NCBI RefSeq assembly: GCF_001423295.1
Contig: NZ_LMNG01000001.1
Span: 829 to 64,828, forward strand
Direction: 5' to 3'
DNA length: 64,000 bases
DNA from: Methylobacterium sp. Leaf112
GTDB taxonomy: Bacteria > Pseudomonadota > Alphaproteobacteria > Rhizobiales > Beijerinckiaceae
Both the position numbers and the translations under genes were made by a program. This document shows, in pieces, positions 28,084 through 38,472 of this stretch (position 1 is its first letter; each line of letters starts with the position of its first letter). The notes under the pieces are model-generated. The model did no database searches and was not told the DNA's origin. It saw only the letters and a list, made by a program, of their open reading frames with translations.

Positions 28084-29453
28084 TTCGTTTTTCTAGAGTT
28101 CCCAAGACTTTACAGCCTTTTTCCTCTATGCCCGCATCGGGCTGTGAGGTGAGGGGCAAACGGGTGCGAAACGCGCCAGTCGCGCGGTGTTAGCGGTCCC
28201 TGTATCGGCCGCGCTTTCCCGACTTCCGAGCGTCCATCCATACAGCGCGCTGAGCTGTGTTTCGACGTGCAACTTTGACCCCCGCAAGGCGATCCCACTC
28301 GGCTCCGGCCGCTTCCGAGCGGCCACGCGGTGCAGTTGGGGCGACCGATTGCGGCACCAGTCTCAGCCCGCTCATTGCGCACTGGCCTGCGTCGTCGATG
28401 CCTGAATTTCGAGATGGCGACGGCGCCCGGACAGCTCTCGGAACGCCTCGACGGTCCAGACCAGCGCTTCGTGACGGAGGCGGTGTGCCGTGGTCGGGTC
28501 CGGCCGCCATGGGACCCAGAACAGGGCGCGTTCCTGAGCCACCAAGCCGCCGGCCTGAAGGAATTCGGACCCGCCGATGTCCTTCCTCTGGCCCCACATC
28601 GACAAGGGCCGCGGCGTCGTGCGCCACGCCCTCTACCCGGCCGAACCGTGGCTGCGTGGGTGAGCGCTGCTCGACTTCCCCGACCCACCGCGCCGTGCCG
28701 GTTCGCTTGAAGCTGTAGAGGCCACCGGCGGACATCGAGCCGACGCGTGCGGCCGCAGGGACAGGGTTCATCCGCACCGAGGAGCGGAGCCTTTCATTGC
28801 CCCGCTCGGGCGGGGCGAGGAAGCCGCCGCCCGGAGCATCCGCCACGTGAAGCCTCTTCACCTCCTCGGACGGCAAGCTGTCCCGCCCGCCGCACACAGA
28901 ACCGAAGAACGCCCTTTGCTCGCCGGTGAACGGCTTTGGGCCCTCCGCGAGAGGATGGCCGCGAGCACGACGTGGGCATAGTGCCCGGGTCGTGCTGGAG
29001 CGGTGTCCGATCGGCTTGAATCGATCTGGGCTTCGAGGGCGCCGCAGATGTGATTCGAAATGGGACTTTCCGCGGAGGAGCGCCGGATGCCCCCAGCCCT
29101 GTCAGGCTCGTGTTCCTGGACGAGCCCGCGACCAACACGAAAAAGGCACTAGCACTCCCTGGACACTTGGATGTCAGGGAGCAGCCGGGAGCGGCGTCGG
29201 CATCGTGTGCACCGGACGGGCCGGATCAGAGCGGTTTTCGAGCGCATTGCGACGGGTTTGGGTGTGAGCGTTGACGGGCAAGGAATGAGCCGGTGCCGTC
29301 GCGGTTATCCGTGGACCGGGGGGACGTGTCGCGGCCTTTGTGGCCGAGGGTTGCGTCCTGCCCTCAGGCCGCGGCCCGGTTCGGGGGCAGCATGATCGCG
29401 CTCGACAAGAGCGAGCGTGTGTCCCATCCGTCGGGCAAGCAGCGAAGCCCTGC
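28084..29453. other. 1.4-kb region without an intact gene, probable degenerate mobile DNA
   Basis: Lies between tRNA-Phe and the dctD stop. Both strands carry several overlapping frames of 60-235 codons, none with a recognisable family apart from an IS630-like scrap near 29090. The minus-strand frame 28372-28605 has a plausible protein-like composition (QERALFWVPWRPDP, HEALVWTVEAF) but no identity. No integrase and no copy of the tRNA 3' end was found, so a tRNA-targeted island is not supported. Confidence 0.5.
29090..29180 (+). other. Possible IS630-family transposase scrap
   Basis: Reads SPVRLVFLDEPATNTKKAL, resembling the first catalytic-Asp block of IS630 transposases (R-L-V-F-L-D-E-x-x-T-x-T). 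No continuation was found. Too short to be sure. Confidence 0.35.
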
Positions 29454-30812
29454 CTAGCGGTAATCGGTGGGCGCGAGGCCGTGGCGGGCGATCTTGTCGT
29501 AGAGGGTCTTGCGCGGGGTCCCGAGGGATTCGGCGGCCAGGCGCACGTCGCCGCCGGCCATGAACAGCTCCTCGCGGATGAGGCCCCGTTCGAACCGGTC
29601 GACCTGCTCGGCCAGGGTCCCGGCGGCGGCGGCCCCGGGGGGCGCGGTCTCGGCCCGACCGAGGCCCAGCGCGTGCCGCTCGGCGAAGTGGCCGAGTTCG
29701 CGCACGTTGCCGGGCCAGTCGTGGCGGCGCAGGTGGTCGCGCACGTCCGGCGTGATCGGCGGCACCTCACGGCCGAAGCGCGCCGCCGCCCGCCGCAGGA
29801 ATTCCTGGAACAGCAGCATCACGTCCTCGCGTCGGTCGCGTAAGGGCGGGATCGGGATCGTGATGACGTTGAGGCGGTGGTAGAGGTCGTCGCGGAACGT
29901 GCCCTGCGCCGCCGCCTGGCCGAGGTCGACCTTGGTGGCCGCCACCACCCGCATGTCGATGGCCCGGACCTCGTTGGTGCCGAGCGGCTCCACCGACCGC
30001 TCCTGCAGGACCCGCAGGAGCTTCACCTGCAGGTTCAGCGGCATGCTCTCGATCTCGTCGAGGAACAGGGTGCCCCCTTGCGCGTGCTCGATGCGCCCGA
30101 CCCGGCGCTTGAGGGCGCCGGTGAACGCCCCGGCTTCGTGGCCGAACAGCTCGCTCTCCACCACGCTGTCGGGTAGCGCCCCGCAATTCATGGCGACGAA
30201 GTTGCGCCGCGCCCGCCGGCTCCAGCGGTGCAGGGCGCTCGCCACCACCTCCTTGCCCGAGCCCGTCTCGCCGAACACGAGCACGTCGACATCGGCGTTC
30301 GCCACCTCGCGCACGAGGCTGCGCAGGCGCACCATCTCGGGCGAGATCCCGAGAAACGCCGGGTCCTCTTCCACCGCCGCGTCGAGGCGGGCGCGCAGGG
30401 CCCGGTTCTCCAGCACCAGGCGGCGCCGCTCCAGGGCGCGGCGCGCCGACGCCATGAGGGCCTCGGCCGGATAGGGCTTGGCGAGAAAGTCGTAGGCACC
30501 GTCGCGCATGGCGCCGACCGCCATGCGGATGTCGCCGTGGCCGGTGATGAGGATGACGGGGAGATCCGGATCGAGGCCGCGCAGGCGCGCGAACAGGGCG
30601 ACGCCGTCGAGGTCCGGCAGGCGCACGTCGGTCACCACGAGGCCCGGCGGGTCGGCCATGATCGCGGCGAGCGCCGGCCCGGCGGCCCCGAAGGTCTCGA
30701 CGATGAACCCGTCGAGTTCGAGGCTCTGGCGGTTGGCCCGGCAGACATCCGCCTCGTCGTCGATGAAGACCACCCGCTCGGGCGACGGCCGCTCCTGCGC
30801 TGGTTCGCTCAA
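29454..30812 (-). CDS. dctD: DctD-type sigma-54-dependent response regulator
   Basis: 452 residues from TTG 30812. N-terminal receiver with phospho-acceptor D62 ([13 protein letters not shown]). Central AAA+ domain with Walker [10 protein letters not shown], the sigma-54 contact loop GAFTGA ([15 protein letters not shown]) and Walker [13 protein letters not shown]-terminal Fis-type helix-turn-helix ([20 protein letters not shown]). Activates sigma-54 promoters, here most likely dctA at 33064. The TTG overlaps the dctB stop as TTGA, so it is translated by coupling with its sensor. One long frame continues upstream through the dctB region in another phase; that is a GC artefact, not a fusion. 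Confidence 0.92.
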   Translation of the reverse strand: MSEPAQERPSPERVVFIDDEADVCRANRQSLELDGFIVETFGAAGPALAAIMADPPGLVVTDVRLPDLDGVALFARLRGLDPDLPVILITGHGDIRMAVGAMRDGAYDFLAKPYPAEALMASARRALERRRLVLENRALRARLDAAVEEDPAFLGISPEMVRLRSLVREVANADVDVLVFGETGSGKEVVASALHRWSRRARRNFVAMNCGALPDSVVESELFGHEAGAFTGALKRRVGRIEHAQGGTLFLDEIESMPLNLQVKLLRVLQERSVEPLGTNEVRAIDMRVVAATKVDLGQAAAQGTFRDDLYHRLNVITIPIPPLRDRREDVMLLFQEFLRRAAARFGREVPPITPDVRDHLRRHDWPGNVRELGHFAERHALGLGRAETAPPGAAAAGTLAEQVDRFERGLIREELFMAGGDVRLAAESLGTPRKTLYDKIARHGLAPTDYR

Positions 30813-32743
30813 CGTCCCGCCCCCCGGTGTCCAGCCGCCTTCGGCTCCGCCCTCCCATTCGCCCGGGCGAGGTCCAGATTCGCCAAGGCGAGGTCCATGC
30901 GGAAGACGGCGCCGCCCGCCGGATCGTCGCCCGCCGTCAGGCTGCCCCCGCAATCCTCGACGATGCCGCGGGCGATGGCGAGGCCGAGGCCGAGGCCATC
31001 GGATTTCGTGGTGAAGAAGGCATCGAACACCTGCGCGCGCAAGGCCTCGGGCAGGCCCGGACCGGTGTCGTGCACCGCGATTCCGACGCGGTCGCCCTCT
31101 TGTGTCACCCGCAGGGTCACCTTCGGATCGGGGCGTCCGGCGACGGCGTCGAGGGCGTTCTGCAGCAGATTGACCAGAACCTGTTCGAGGCGCGGTCCGT
31201 CGCCGAGCACGTGGAGCCCGGCGGACGGGGCGTCGACCACCAGGGGCACGCCGGCGGCCTGGGCGCGGCCCTCCACCAGTTCGAGGCCGTTGCGCAGGAT
31301 GGCGTCGAGGGCGACGGGCTCGCGCTTGGGCGAGGCGCGCCGGGCGAAGCCCTTGAGCTGGCGGGTGAGGCCGCCGATGCGGTCCGTGAGGCGGCCGATG
31401 GCGATGGTGTTCTCGGAGGCCTCCGTGGTGCGGCCGCGCTGCATCAGGATCGCGGCGTTGTCGGCGTAGGAGCGGATGGCGGCGAGCGGCTGGTTGATCT
31501 CGTGGGCCATGCTGGCGGCGAACTGGCCGAGCGCCGCGAGCCGGCCGGCCTGCGCGAGTTCGCGGCCGAGGCGCTCGCGCTCGGCTTCGGCGCGTTCGCG
31601 TTCGGCCTCCACCCGCTCGCGCTCGGCCTCGGCGCGCCGGCGCTCCTCGATCTCGAGGCGCAGCATCCGGTTGGCGTCCGTGAGTTCCTGGGTCCGCTCG
31701 CGCACGCAGCCTTCGAGTTCCTCGCGCCGGGCCGCCGCTTCGGCGAGGCGCCAGCGCTCGCGTCGCCGCCGGCCCGCCAGGGTGGTGAGCCCGAGGCAGG
31801 CGAGACCGGTGATGAGGGCGGCGATGATCCAGGCCTGTGCCCGCTCCCGCTCCAGGGCGCCGCCCGTGGGCGTAAGGGTGTGCAGGCGCCAGTCCGTTCC
31901 GGGGATCGCCGCATCGAGTGCGAGCGCCGCGCGCGCGGGCGCCGCCCCCTGGCCCACCCGCACGAGGTCGTGGGCGCCCGGGACGGGATGCAGCGGCATC
32001 TCGCCCAAGGGAGCCGCGCCGAATTCCAGGGCCTCGCGGATGCGGCGGCGCTCGGCCTCGTCGATGCGCCGCAGGGTGGAGAAGTGCCAGGTGGGATCGC
32101 TCGCGACGAGGACGATGCCCCGGGCATCGGCGACGAACACCCCGTCGCCGCCCGCCCGCCACGCGGCCTCGATCTCGTCGAACTCGATCTTGACCACCAC
32201 GACGCCGCCGGCCCCGGCGATCCTGCGCGAGAGGTAGAGCCCAGCCCGGCCGCTGACGGTGCCGAGGGCGAACTGCGAGCCGGCGCCCGTGGCCACGGCC
32301 TGCCGGAAATAGGGCCGGAAGGCGTAGTCCCGGCCGATGAAGCTGCGCTCGGCCTCGGCGTTGCTCGCCGCCACGGTGATGCCGTCGGGGCGGATCACGT
32401 AGATCACCGCGGCACCCGTGGCGGCCGCAACCTGGGCGAGGCGCCGGTTCACCCGCTCGACCAGGTCCCGTGGCGGGGATTCGCCCGCGACCGCCGCCAT
32501 CTCCGGGTCGGATGCGAGGGCGAGGGGCAGGGAGGCTTGCTTCTGCATCTCGGCGCGCAGGGCCGCGACCTGGAGAGCGAGGGCGGTGTGGGCCGTGCGG
32601 TGCAGATCGGACAGCGCCCAGCGCTCCGCCGCCCGTCCGGCGATCCAGGCCGCCAGTAGCATCATGGCGAGGCTCGCCGCCAGAACGAGGCTGCCGCGCC
32701 GCGCCGCATCGGGGCCGGCGAAATCGGGGCGGGCCGTCCTCAT
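30809..32743 (-). CDS. dctB: DctB-type C4-dicarboxylate sensor histidine kinase
   Basis: 644 residues. TM1 at about 18-38; a periplasmic double-PAS/dCache-like sensor to about 310 with [19 protein letters not shown], typical of DctB. TM2 at about 312-332, then a coiled coil rich in ERxEAER repeats (about 360-400), a HisKA domain with phospho-His in [20 protein letters not shown], and an HATPase with [20 protein letters not shown] and [18 protein letters not shown]. Senses succinate, malate or fumarate, probably together with DctA, and phosphorylates DctD. Divergent from dctA across a 320-bp control region. Confidence 0.92.
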   Translation of the reverse strand: MRTARPDFAGPDAARRGSLVLAASLAMMLLAAWIAGRAAERWALSDLHRTAHTALALQVAALRAEMQKQASLPLALASDPEMAAVAGESPPRDLVERVNRRLAQVAAATGAAVIYVIRPDGITVAASNAEAERSFIGRDYAFRPYFRQAVATGAGSQFALGTVSGRAGLYLSRRIAGAGGVVVVKIEFDEIEAAWRAGGDGVFVADARGIVLVASDPTWHFSTLRRIDEAERRRIREALEFGAAPLGEMPLHPVPGAHDLVRVGQGAAPARAALALDAAIPGTDWRLHTLTPTGGALERERAQAWIIAALITGLACLGLTTLAGRRRRERWRLAEAAARREELEGCVRERTQELTDANRMLRLEIEERRRAEAERERVEAERERAEAERERLGRELAQAGRLAALGQFAASMAHEINQPLAAIRSYADNAAILMQRGRTTEASENTIAIGRLTDRIGGLTRQLKGFARRASPKREPVALDAILRNGLELVEGRAQAAGVPLVVDAPSAGLHVLGDGPRLEQVLVNLLQNALDAVAGRPDPKVTLRVTQEGDRVGIAVHDTGPGLPEALRAQVFDAFFTTKSDGLGLGLAIARGIVEDCGGSLTAGDDPAGGAVFRMDLALANLDLARANGRAEPKAAGHRGAGR

Positions 32744-32768
32744 GACGTGCGGGGCGGCACGCAGGGGC

Positions 32769-32784
32769 GTGCGGAATCCCGCAC
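32769..32784. promoter_or_regulatory. Candidate DctD upstream activating site
   Basis: Inverted repeat gtgcgg-aatc-ccgcac about 130 bp upstream of the sigma-54 promoter of dctA, the position expected for an enhancer. A second half-site, gtgcggg, follows at about 32801. Tandem dyads of this general GC-rich type bind DctD ahead of rhizobial dctA genes. Assignment is by position and symmetry only. Confidence 0.6.
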
Positions 32785-32900
32785 CGGTTTCACCAGCCGC
32801 GTGCGGGTTCTCGGATCGGGCCTCGAAGAGGGCGGACGATGCATCGGAAAAATAAGCTTTCGATCAAGGTGTTAACGAAAAGTTCCATCGGTTCCGCCGC

Positions 32901-32916
32901 TGGCACGCCGGTTGCC
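32901..32916 (+). promoter_or_regulatory. Sigma-54 (-24/-12) promoter of dctA
   Basis: tggcacg-ccgg-ttgcc fits the RpoN consensus TGGCACG-N4-TTGC, with the invariant GG (32902-32903) and GC (32914-32915) at the required spacing. Transcription would start near 32927, leaving a leader of about 135 nt before the dctA ATG. It faces away from dctBD and toward dctA. Confidence 0.9.
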
Positions 32917-33063
32917 ATTCACTGAGGGAAGCGCAGGTCTGCATCCCTTGCAGGGCTGGGTGCCGGAGGGGAAGCCCGCCGGCCAACATCAAGATCGGAC
33001 GGAACGGGGGAAGCCCCGGTCCCAACCGGCAGGATCGACAACACCAACCGGGAGAACGCCCTC

Positions 33064-34416
33064 ATGGCCACCGTACCGCTGCCGCTCAACGCTCCGCACG
33101 ACCCACCCAAGCCCAAGCCGATCTACCGGACCCTGTATTTCCAGGTCCTGGTCGCCGTGGCCATCGGCATCACGCTCGGTCACTTCTACCCGCAGGTCGG
33201 TGCGGACATGAAGCCGCTCGGCGACGCCTTCATCAAGCTCGTCAAGATGATCATCGCGCCGGTGATCTTCCTCACCGTGGTCTCCGGCATCGCCGGCATG
33301 ACCAACCTCGAGAAGGTCGGCCGCGTCGGCGGCAAGGCGCTCATCTACTTCATCACCTTCTCGACCCTCGCCCTGATCGTCGGCCTGATCGTCGCGAACC
33401 TCGTCCAGCCGGGCGCGGGCATGCACATCGATCCGAAGTCGCTCGATCCCAAGGCGATCGCGATGTACGCCGACAAGGCGAAGACGCAGACGATCACCGA
33501 CTTCCTCATGAACATCATCCCGTCCACGGCGGTGGGTGCGTTCGCGGGCGGCGAGATCCTTCAGGTGCTGTTCTTCTCGGTGCTGTTCGGCTTCGGCCTC
33601 GCCTTCCTGGGCGACCGCGGCAAGCCGGTGCTCGACATCATCAAGGTGCTGTCGGAAGCCATCTTCGGCGTCGTCAACATCATCATGAAGGTCGCTCCCA
33701 TCGGCGCCTTCGGTGCCATGGCCTTCACCATCGGCAAGTACGGCATCGCCTCGCTCGCCAACCTCGCCTACCTCGTCGGCGCCTTCTACTTGACGTCCGC
33801 CATCTTCGTGCTCGGCGTCCTCGGCCTCGTCGCCCGCTACAACGGCTTCTCGATCATCAAGCTCATCCGCTACATCAAGGAAGAACTGCTGCTCGTGCTC
33901 GGCACCTCGTCGTCCGAGTCGGCCCTGCCCTCGCTGCTGGTGAAGATGGAGCGCGCCGGCTGCTCGAAGCCCGTCGTCGGCCTCGTGGTCCCCACCGGCT
34001 ACTCGTTCAACCTCGACGGCACCAACATCTACATGACCATGGCGGCGCTCTTCATCGCGCAGGCCACGGACACGCCGCTGACCTACGGCGAGCAGGGCCT
34101 GCTGCTCCTCGTGGCGATGCTCTCCTCCAAGGGGGCCGCCGGCGTCACCGGCTCGGGCTTCATCACCCTGGCGGCGACCCTCGCGGTGGTGCCCTCGGTT
34201 CCCGTGGTCGGCATGGCGCTGATCCTCGGCGTGGACCGCTTCATGTCCGAGTGCCGTGCGCTCACCAACTTCATCGGCAACGCGGTGGCCTGCATCGTCG
34301 TCGCCCGCTGGGAAGGTGAAGTCGACGAGGTCAAGCTCGCGGCGGCGCTCGGCGGCAACCCGATGCCCCTCGACTCCGAACTCCCGGCGGCCGCGGGCCT
34401 TCAGCCCGCCGTCTGA
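33064..34416 (+). CDS. dctA: C4-dicarboxylate:proton/sodium symporter DctA
   Basis: 450 residues from ATG 33064, with GGGAGAA upstream. Inner-membrane DAACS carrier for succinate, fumarate and malate: [20 protein letters not shown], the Ser-rich hairpin [60 protein letters not shown], and [13 protein letters not shown] near the C-terminus, as in rhizobial DctA. Transcribed from a sigma-54 promoter under DctB/DctD control. More DctA-like than the carrier at 14531, which pairs with aspA. Confidence 0.95.
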   Translation: MATVPLPLNAPHDPPKPKPIYRTLYFQVLVAVAIGITLGHFYPQVGADMKPLGDAFIKLVKMIIAPVIFLTVVSGIAGMTNLEKVGRVGGKALIYFITFSTLALIVGLIVANLVQPGAGMHIDPKSLDPKAIAMYADKAKTQTITDFLMNIIPSTAVGAFAGGEILQVLFFSVLFGFGLAFLGDRGKPVLDIIKVLSEAIFGVVNIIMKVAPIGAFGAMAFTIGKYGIASLANLAYLVGAFYLTSAIFVLGVLGLVARYNGFSIIKLIRYIKEELLLVLGTSSSESALPSLLVKMERAGCSKPVVGLVVPTGYSFNLDGTNIYMTMAALFIAQATDTPLTYGEQGLLLLVAMLSSKGAAGVTGSGFITLAATLAVVPSVPVVGMALILGVDRFMSECRALTNFIGNAVACIVVARWEGEVDEVKLAAALGGNPMPLDSELPAAAGLQPAV

Positions 34417-34442
34417 TCCCGACGCCCACATCCGGGCCTCGA

Positions 34443-34473
34443 CCCTCCGGCGCCCCGCGCCGGAGGGTTTTTT
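34443..34473 (+). terminator. Rho-independent terminator of dctA
   Basis: 10-bp perfect stem ccctccggcg / cgccggaggg with a CCCCG loop followed by six T, 27 bp after the dctA stop. Confidence 0.93.
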
Positions 34474-34921
34474 CATGGGCGTCCCAGGCCCGAACGCTCC
34501 GAACGCCGCGCGCCCGCGTCTTCGCCACCCGGCATGGCCACGCAAGCATGGCCGCGCCGGTGTGGCGAAGCCGGCCCTCGGCCCGGGCGTGGTCGCCCGT
34601 TACGGCCAAAGCCTGTCGCCGTGCGGGGCCGATCCTCCGTTCGCGCCGTCGCGAGGTCGCCGCCGGTCTCGACGCCTGGGCGGCGGGACATTACGGCCGC
34701 CCGGGAAACCTTCGCGCCGACGCACGCGGCGTCCGTCCGGCTTCGGCTTCTCCGCCCGATCCCCGCGCACGGGATGGGATCCGAGGCAGCGCCAGCACAG
34801 GGCCGTATCGCCTCGTACTATCCTATCGTTCTACATTTTAGAACTACTTCAATATTCGGAATAGATTTGTTTTATTGTCAGATATTGGGATATCATCGGA
34901 TATAGCCGAAGGATAGTTCCA
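34474..34921. other. Intergenic region upstream of the TonB receptor gene
   Basis: About 450 bp. The first 320 bp are GC-rich with no recognisable gene. From about 34815 the sequence becomes clearly AT-rich, unlike its surroundings, with several short A/T palindromic stretches (for example gatattgggatatc at 34891-34904); an iron-responsive operator (Irr, RirA or Fur type) would be expected here, but no consensus can be asserted by eye. Confidence 0.45.
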
Positions 34922-37141
34922 TTGACATACGTACTTGTATTAAATCTCATCGGAGGCAAACGGAATATTGGTTCCCGACGACGCTTGGCAGGCATGTTGT
35001 CGGGAAGCATAAGTCTCTTTTGCTTCAATTCTGCCTTGGCACAGGGACTATCCGGCAAACCGAGCCGGGCGGATCTCGGCGATACCGCCCTCGAGGAGAT
35101 CCACGTGGCCGGGCAAAGCCCGAACGGGATCGGCTACCAGACGAAACGCTCCACCTTCGGCGCGGGCTCCGACACCTCGTTCCTGGATACGCCCACCAAT
35201 GTCGCCGTCGTGCCGAACGCCGTCCTGCGCGACCAGCGGGTGCTGTCCCTCGACGAGGCGCTCCGGAACGTCAGCAACGTGGTGCAGACCAATAGCCTCG
35301 GGGGGACGCAGGAAGCGGTGGTCCGGCGCGGCTTCGGGTTCTCCCGCGACAGTTCCATCCTGCGTGACGGGCGCCGCACGGTTCTGCAGCAGAACTTCAG
35401 CCACGCCATCGAGCGCGTCGAAGTCCTGAAGGGGCCGGCCTCGCTGCTCTATGGCATCTCGGAGCCCGGCGGCCTCATCAACCTCGTCTCCAAGCGGCCG
35501 GAATTCACCCAACGGGGCTCCCTCGACCTGACCGGCACGAGCTTCGGCGGCGGTCTCGTCCAGACCGATCTCACCGGGCCGATCGCGGGCACCAACCTCG
35601 CCTACAGGGTCGTGGGGGACTTCCAGGACTATGAATACTGGCGCAACTTCGGCCGGATCCAGCGGCAGGTGGTGGCCCCGTCGGTCACTTGGCGTGGCGA
35701 CGACACCACCGTGACGGCGGGCTACGAGTTCGCGCACTACACCATCCCGTTCGACCGGGGCACCACCTTCGATCCACGCACCGGGCGCCCCCTGCGGGTG
35801 CCGCGCGACCGCCGTTTCGACGAGCGCGTGAGCCGGGTCGACGCCACGAGCCATCTCGCTTCCATCGATGTCGACCACCGGTTCAACGACGACTGGAAGC
35901 TGCATTTCGGCTACAGTCATTCCCATCTCGGCTACGACGACAACCAGATCCGCCCGGTTTCCTACAATTCGGATACCGGTATCCTCACGCGGCGGGCGGA
36001 TGCGACGCGCGGGGGCGATTTCAACGCGAACATCGCGCGCCTCGACCTGACGGGACGGTTCGATACCTTCGGGTTGCGCAACGACCTCCTGGCCGGCGTG
36101 ATGCACGAGCGGATCGACTACTACCGGCGCACCACCGTGCGCGGGCCGAACGTGAGCGGCTTCAACCCGTTCAACCCGGTCTACGGTCTGCTCGGCCCCT
36201 CGGACCGGATCTCGCTCGCGGCCAGCAACAACCGCGATCGGCTCAGCAACACCAGCCTGTACGTGCAGGATTCGCTCCACCTCACCGACCGGCTGATCCT
36301 GGTGGGCGGGGTCGGCGTCCAGATCTACGATCAGCTGGCCTTCGCGGGGCACCCGGCCGTCATCTCGACGGCGATCGACGGTGTGAAGCCGGTGCCGCGC
36401 GCCGGCCTCGTCTACAAACTCGCGCCCAATCTTTCGGTCTACGGCAGCTACACGCGATCCTTCCGTCCGAACGTCACCGACCTCGACGTCACCGGTGCGC
36501 TGCTGCCGGAGGAGGGCGAAGCCTACGAGGTCGGCGTCAAGGCGGATATCGCCGAGGGGCTCACGGTCACGGGTGCGATGTTCGACGCCGAGAAGAGCAA
36601 CGTGCTGATCACCCAGGTCATCGATGGCACGCGCTTCGCCTCCACCGCCGGCCGGGTCCGCTCGCGCGGCTTCGAGCTCGATTTCGCGGGTCAGATCTTC
36701 CCGGACTGGGCCGTGATCGGCAGCTACGGCTTCACCCAGGCCGTGGTCACCGAGGACCCGGTCCTCGTCGGCAGGGAATTGCAGAACACCCCGCGGGTCA
36801 CGGCCTCGCTGTTCCTCACCCATCAGCTCGGTGCCGTGGCCGAGGCGACGGAGTTCGGCTCGACCCGCCTCGGCCCGGGTTTCCTCGAAGTCGGTGTCGG
36901 TACCCGCTACGTCGGCGCACGGCCGGGCGACGCCGCCAACACCTTCAGCCTGCCGAACTACGTGGTCAGCGATGCCTTCCTGGCCTACCGGACCCAGGTG
37001 AACGGCCTGCCGACCACCCTGCAGCTCAACCTGAAGAACCTCTTCGACGAAACCTACTACGCCTCCTCCGGGGCCAGCCCCTTGCTGGTGGCGGTGGGTG
37101 AGCCGTTCCAGGCCCTCGTCACCGCCCGCGTCGCCTGGTGA
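34922..37141 (+). CDS. TonB-dependent siderophore receptor
   Basis: 739 residues from TTG 34922, supported by AAGGA eight bases upstream. A shorter start (ATG 34994) would lose the basic part of the signal peptide. The export signal of about 41 residues (SRRRLAGMLSGSISLFCFNS then ALA) is followed by a plug domain (LDTPTNVAVVPNAVLRDQRV, FSRDSSILRDGRR, IERVEVLKGPASLLYGISEP, GGLINLVSKRP) and a 22-strand barrel. Closest in style to ferric-siderophore receptors of the FhuA/FoxA class. It takes up an iron chelate through the outer membrane using ExbBD-TonB, which is not encoded here. No biosynthesis genes are adjacent. Confidence 0.92.
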   Translation: MTYVLVLNLIGGKRNIGSRRRLAGMLSGSISLFCFNSALAQGLSGKPSRADLGDTALEEIHVAGQSPNGIGYQTKRSTFGAGSDTSFLDTPTNVAVVPNAVLRDQRVLSLDEALRNVSNVVQTNSLGGTQEAVVRRGFGFSRDSSILRDGRRTVLQQNFSHAIERVEVLKGPASLLYGISEPGGLINLVSKRPEFTQRGSLDLTGTSFGGGLVQTDLTGPIAGTNLAYRVVGDFQDYEYWRNFGRIQRQVVAPSVTWRGDDTTVTAGYEFAHYTIPFDRGTTFDPRTGRPLRVPRDRRFDERVSRVDATSHLASIDVDHRFNDDWKLHFGYSHSHLGYDDNQIRPVSYNSDTGILTRRADATRGGDFNANIARLDLTGRFDTFGLRNDLLAGVMHERIDYYRRTTVRGPNVSGFNPFNPVYGLLGPSDRISLAASNNRDRLSNTSLYVQDSLHLTDRLILVGGVGVQIYDQLAFAGHPAVISTAIDGVKPVPRAGLVYKLAPNLSVYGSYTRSFRPNVTDLDVTGALLPEEGEAYEVGVKADIAEGLTVTGAMFDAEKSNVLITQVIDGTRFASTAGRVRSRGFELDFAGQIFPDWAVIGSYGFTQAVVTEDPVLVGRELQNTPRVTASLFLTHQLGAVAEATEFGSTRLGPGFLEVGVGTRYVGARPGDAANTFSLPNYVVSDAFLAYRTQVNGLPTTLQLNLKNLFDETYYASSGASPLLVAVGEPFQALVTARVAW

Positions 37142-37278
37142 GATCGGCTCCGGCGTTTCGGGTCCGGTGCGGATTCGAAACGCCGCACGGACGGGTCGGA
37201 CGGGCCGCGCGGCGGAACCGGCGATTCCAGGGGGGCGTTCCCGATGCGTCCCCTCCCGGCTCAACGGACCCCACCCGC

Positions 37279-38457
37279 ATGCATCCGGCACGCCGCCTCG
37301 TCCTCTGTCTCGCCCTCACGGCTCCGGTGCCGGCCTTCGCCCAGGCCCTCCAGAACCCCGGCACCGCCACCGTCACGGCGCATGTGGTGAAGGCCGCGCC
37401 CCTGGCGGCGACGCCCGAGCGCATCGCGGCCCTCAAGTTGCCCCCGGGGTTCCGCATCGAGGCCTTCGCCACGGGCCTCGGCGCCCCGCGCGTCATCGTG
37501 GTGGCGCCGGACGGCGCCCTCTACGTCAGCGACCGGGACGCCGGCACGGTCACCCGCATCGACCTCGCCGACGGCACCAAGCGCCGTGTGGTCCTGGAGA
37601 AGGCCGACGTGCACGGCCTCGCGATCCATGACGGGCGGCTCTTCTTCGTGACGGTGAAGCAGATCTTCTCCGCCCCCCTGAAGCCCGACGGCAGCCTTGG
37701 CCCCGAGACAGCGCTGGTCTCGGACCTGCCGGACGCCGGCCAGCACCCCAACCGCACCATCCGCTTCGGGCCGGACGGGTGGCTCTATGCCAGCCTCGGC
37801 TCCACCTGCAACGAGTGCGAGGAGCGCAACCCCGAGAACGCCACCCTGGTGCGAATGCGGCCCGACGGCACCGGCCGGGAGACCGTCGCCTCGGGCCTGC
37901 GCAACACCATCGGGTTCGATTGGCAGCCCCGCACCGGCACGCTCTACGGCTGGGACGACGGCGTCGACTGGCTCGGCGACGACGCCACGCCGGAGGAGTT
38001 CAACCGGATCGAGCCGGGCAAGAAGTACGGCTGGCCCTACATCTTCGGCGACGGGATCAAGAACCTCTACCGCGAGGTCCCGAATAGCTCCCTGGAGCAA
38101 TGGGACAGGGACAGCGCCCGCCCGGTCCTCACCTGGACGGCGCATGCCTCGTCCATGCAGTTCGTGTTCTACGACGGCGCGCAGTTTCCCGCCGACTACA
38201 AGGGCGACGGCTTCGTCACCATGCACGGCTCGTGGAACCGCAAGCCGCCGAGCGGGTACGAGGTCCTGCGCGTGCGCTTCGAGAACGGCGCGCCGAAATC
38301 CATCGAGCCCTTCGTGTCCGGTTTCCTGACCGAGGGCGGCCCGAGCGGCTGGCAGCGCTTCGCCCGGCCCTTCGGCCTCGCGGTGGCCGGGGACGGCAGC
38401 CTCTACCTCGGCGACGACCAGAACGGCGTGATCTACCGGATCAGCCACCCCGGTTGA
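37279..38457 (+). CDS. PQQ-type sugar (sorbosone-like) dehydrogenase
   Basis: 392 residues from ATG 37279; signal peptide MHPARRLVLCLALTAPVPAF then A/QAL. Mature six-bladed beta-propeller of the soluble glucose/sorbosone dehydrogenase family: LKLPPGFRIEAFATGLGAPR, GLAIHDGRLFFVTV, DAGQHPNRTIRFGPDGWLYA, GLRNTIGFDWQPRTGTLYGW, GKKYGWPYIFGDG, DGFVTMHGSWNRKPPSGYEV. Expected to be periplasmic and quinone-linked. A CNECEERNPE insert with two Cys could form a disulfide. It follows the receptor gene by 137 bp, and a shared transcript is possible. Substrate unknown. Confidence 0.83.
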   Translation: MHPARRLVLCLALTAPVPAFAQALQNPGTATVTAHVVKAAPLAATPERIAALKLPPGFRIEAFATGLGAPRVIVVAPDGALYVSDRDAGTVTRIDLADGTKRRVVLEKADVHGLAIHDGRLFFVTVKQIFSAPLKPDGSLGPETALVSDLPDAGQHPNRTIRFGPDGWLYASLGSTCNECEERNPENATLVRMRPDGTGRETVASGLRNTIGFDWQPRTGTLYGWDDGVDWLGDDATPEEFNRIEPGKKYGWPYIFGDGIKNLYREVPNSSLEQWDRDSARPVLTWTAHASSMQFVFYDGAQFPADYKGDGFVTMHGSWNRKPPSGYEVLRVRFENGAPKSIEPFVSGFLTEGGPSGWQRFARPFGLAVAGDGSLYLGDDQNGVIYRISHPG

Positions 38458-38472
38458 GGCGCCGATCCCGTT

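Noticed and set aside
28008-29453. tRNA-Phe as the attachment site of a genomic island
   Set aside because: No integrase gene and no direct repeat of the tRNA 3' end could be found downstream within the window.
29454-32162. A single 902-codon protein fusing DctD with an upstream domain
   Set aside because: The upstream part is Arg/Pro/Gly-rich out-of-frame translation of dctB. DctD similarity begins at the TTG that overlaps the dctB stop.
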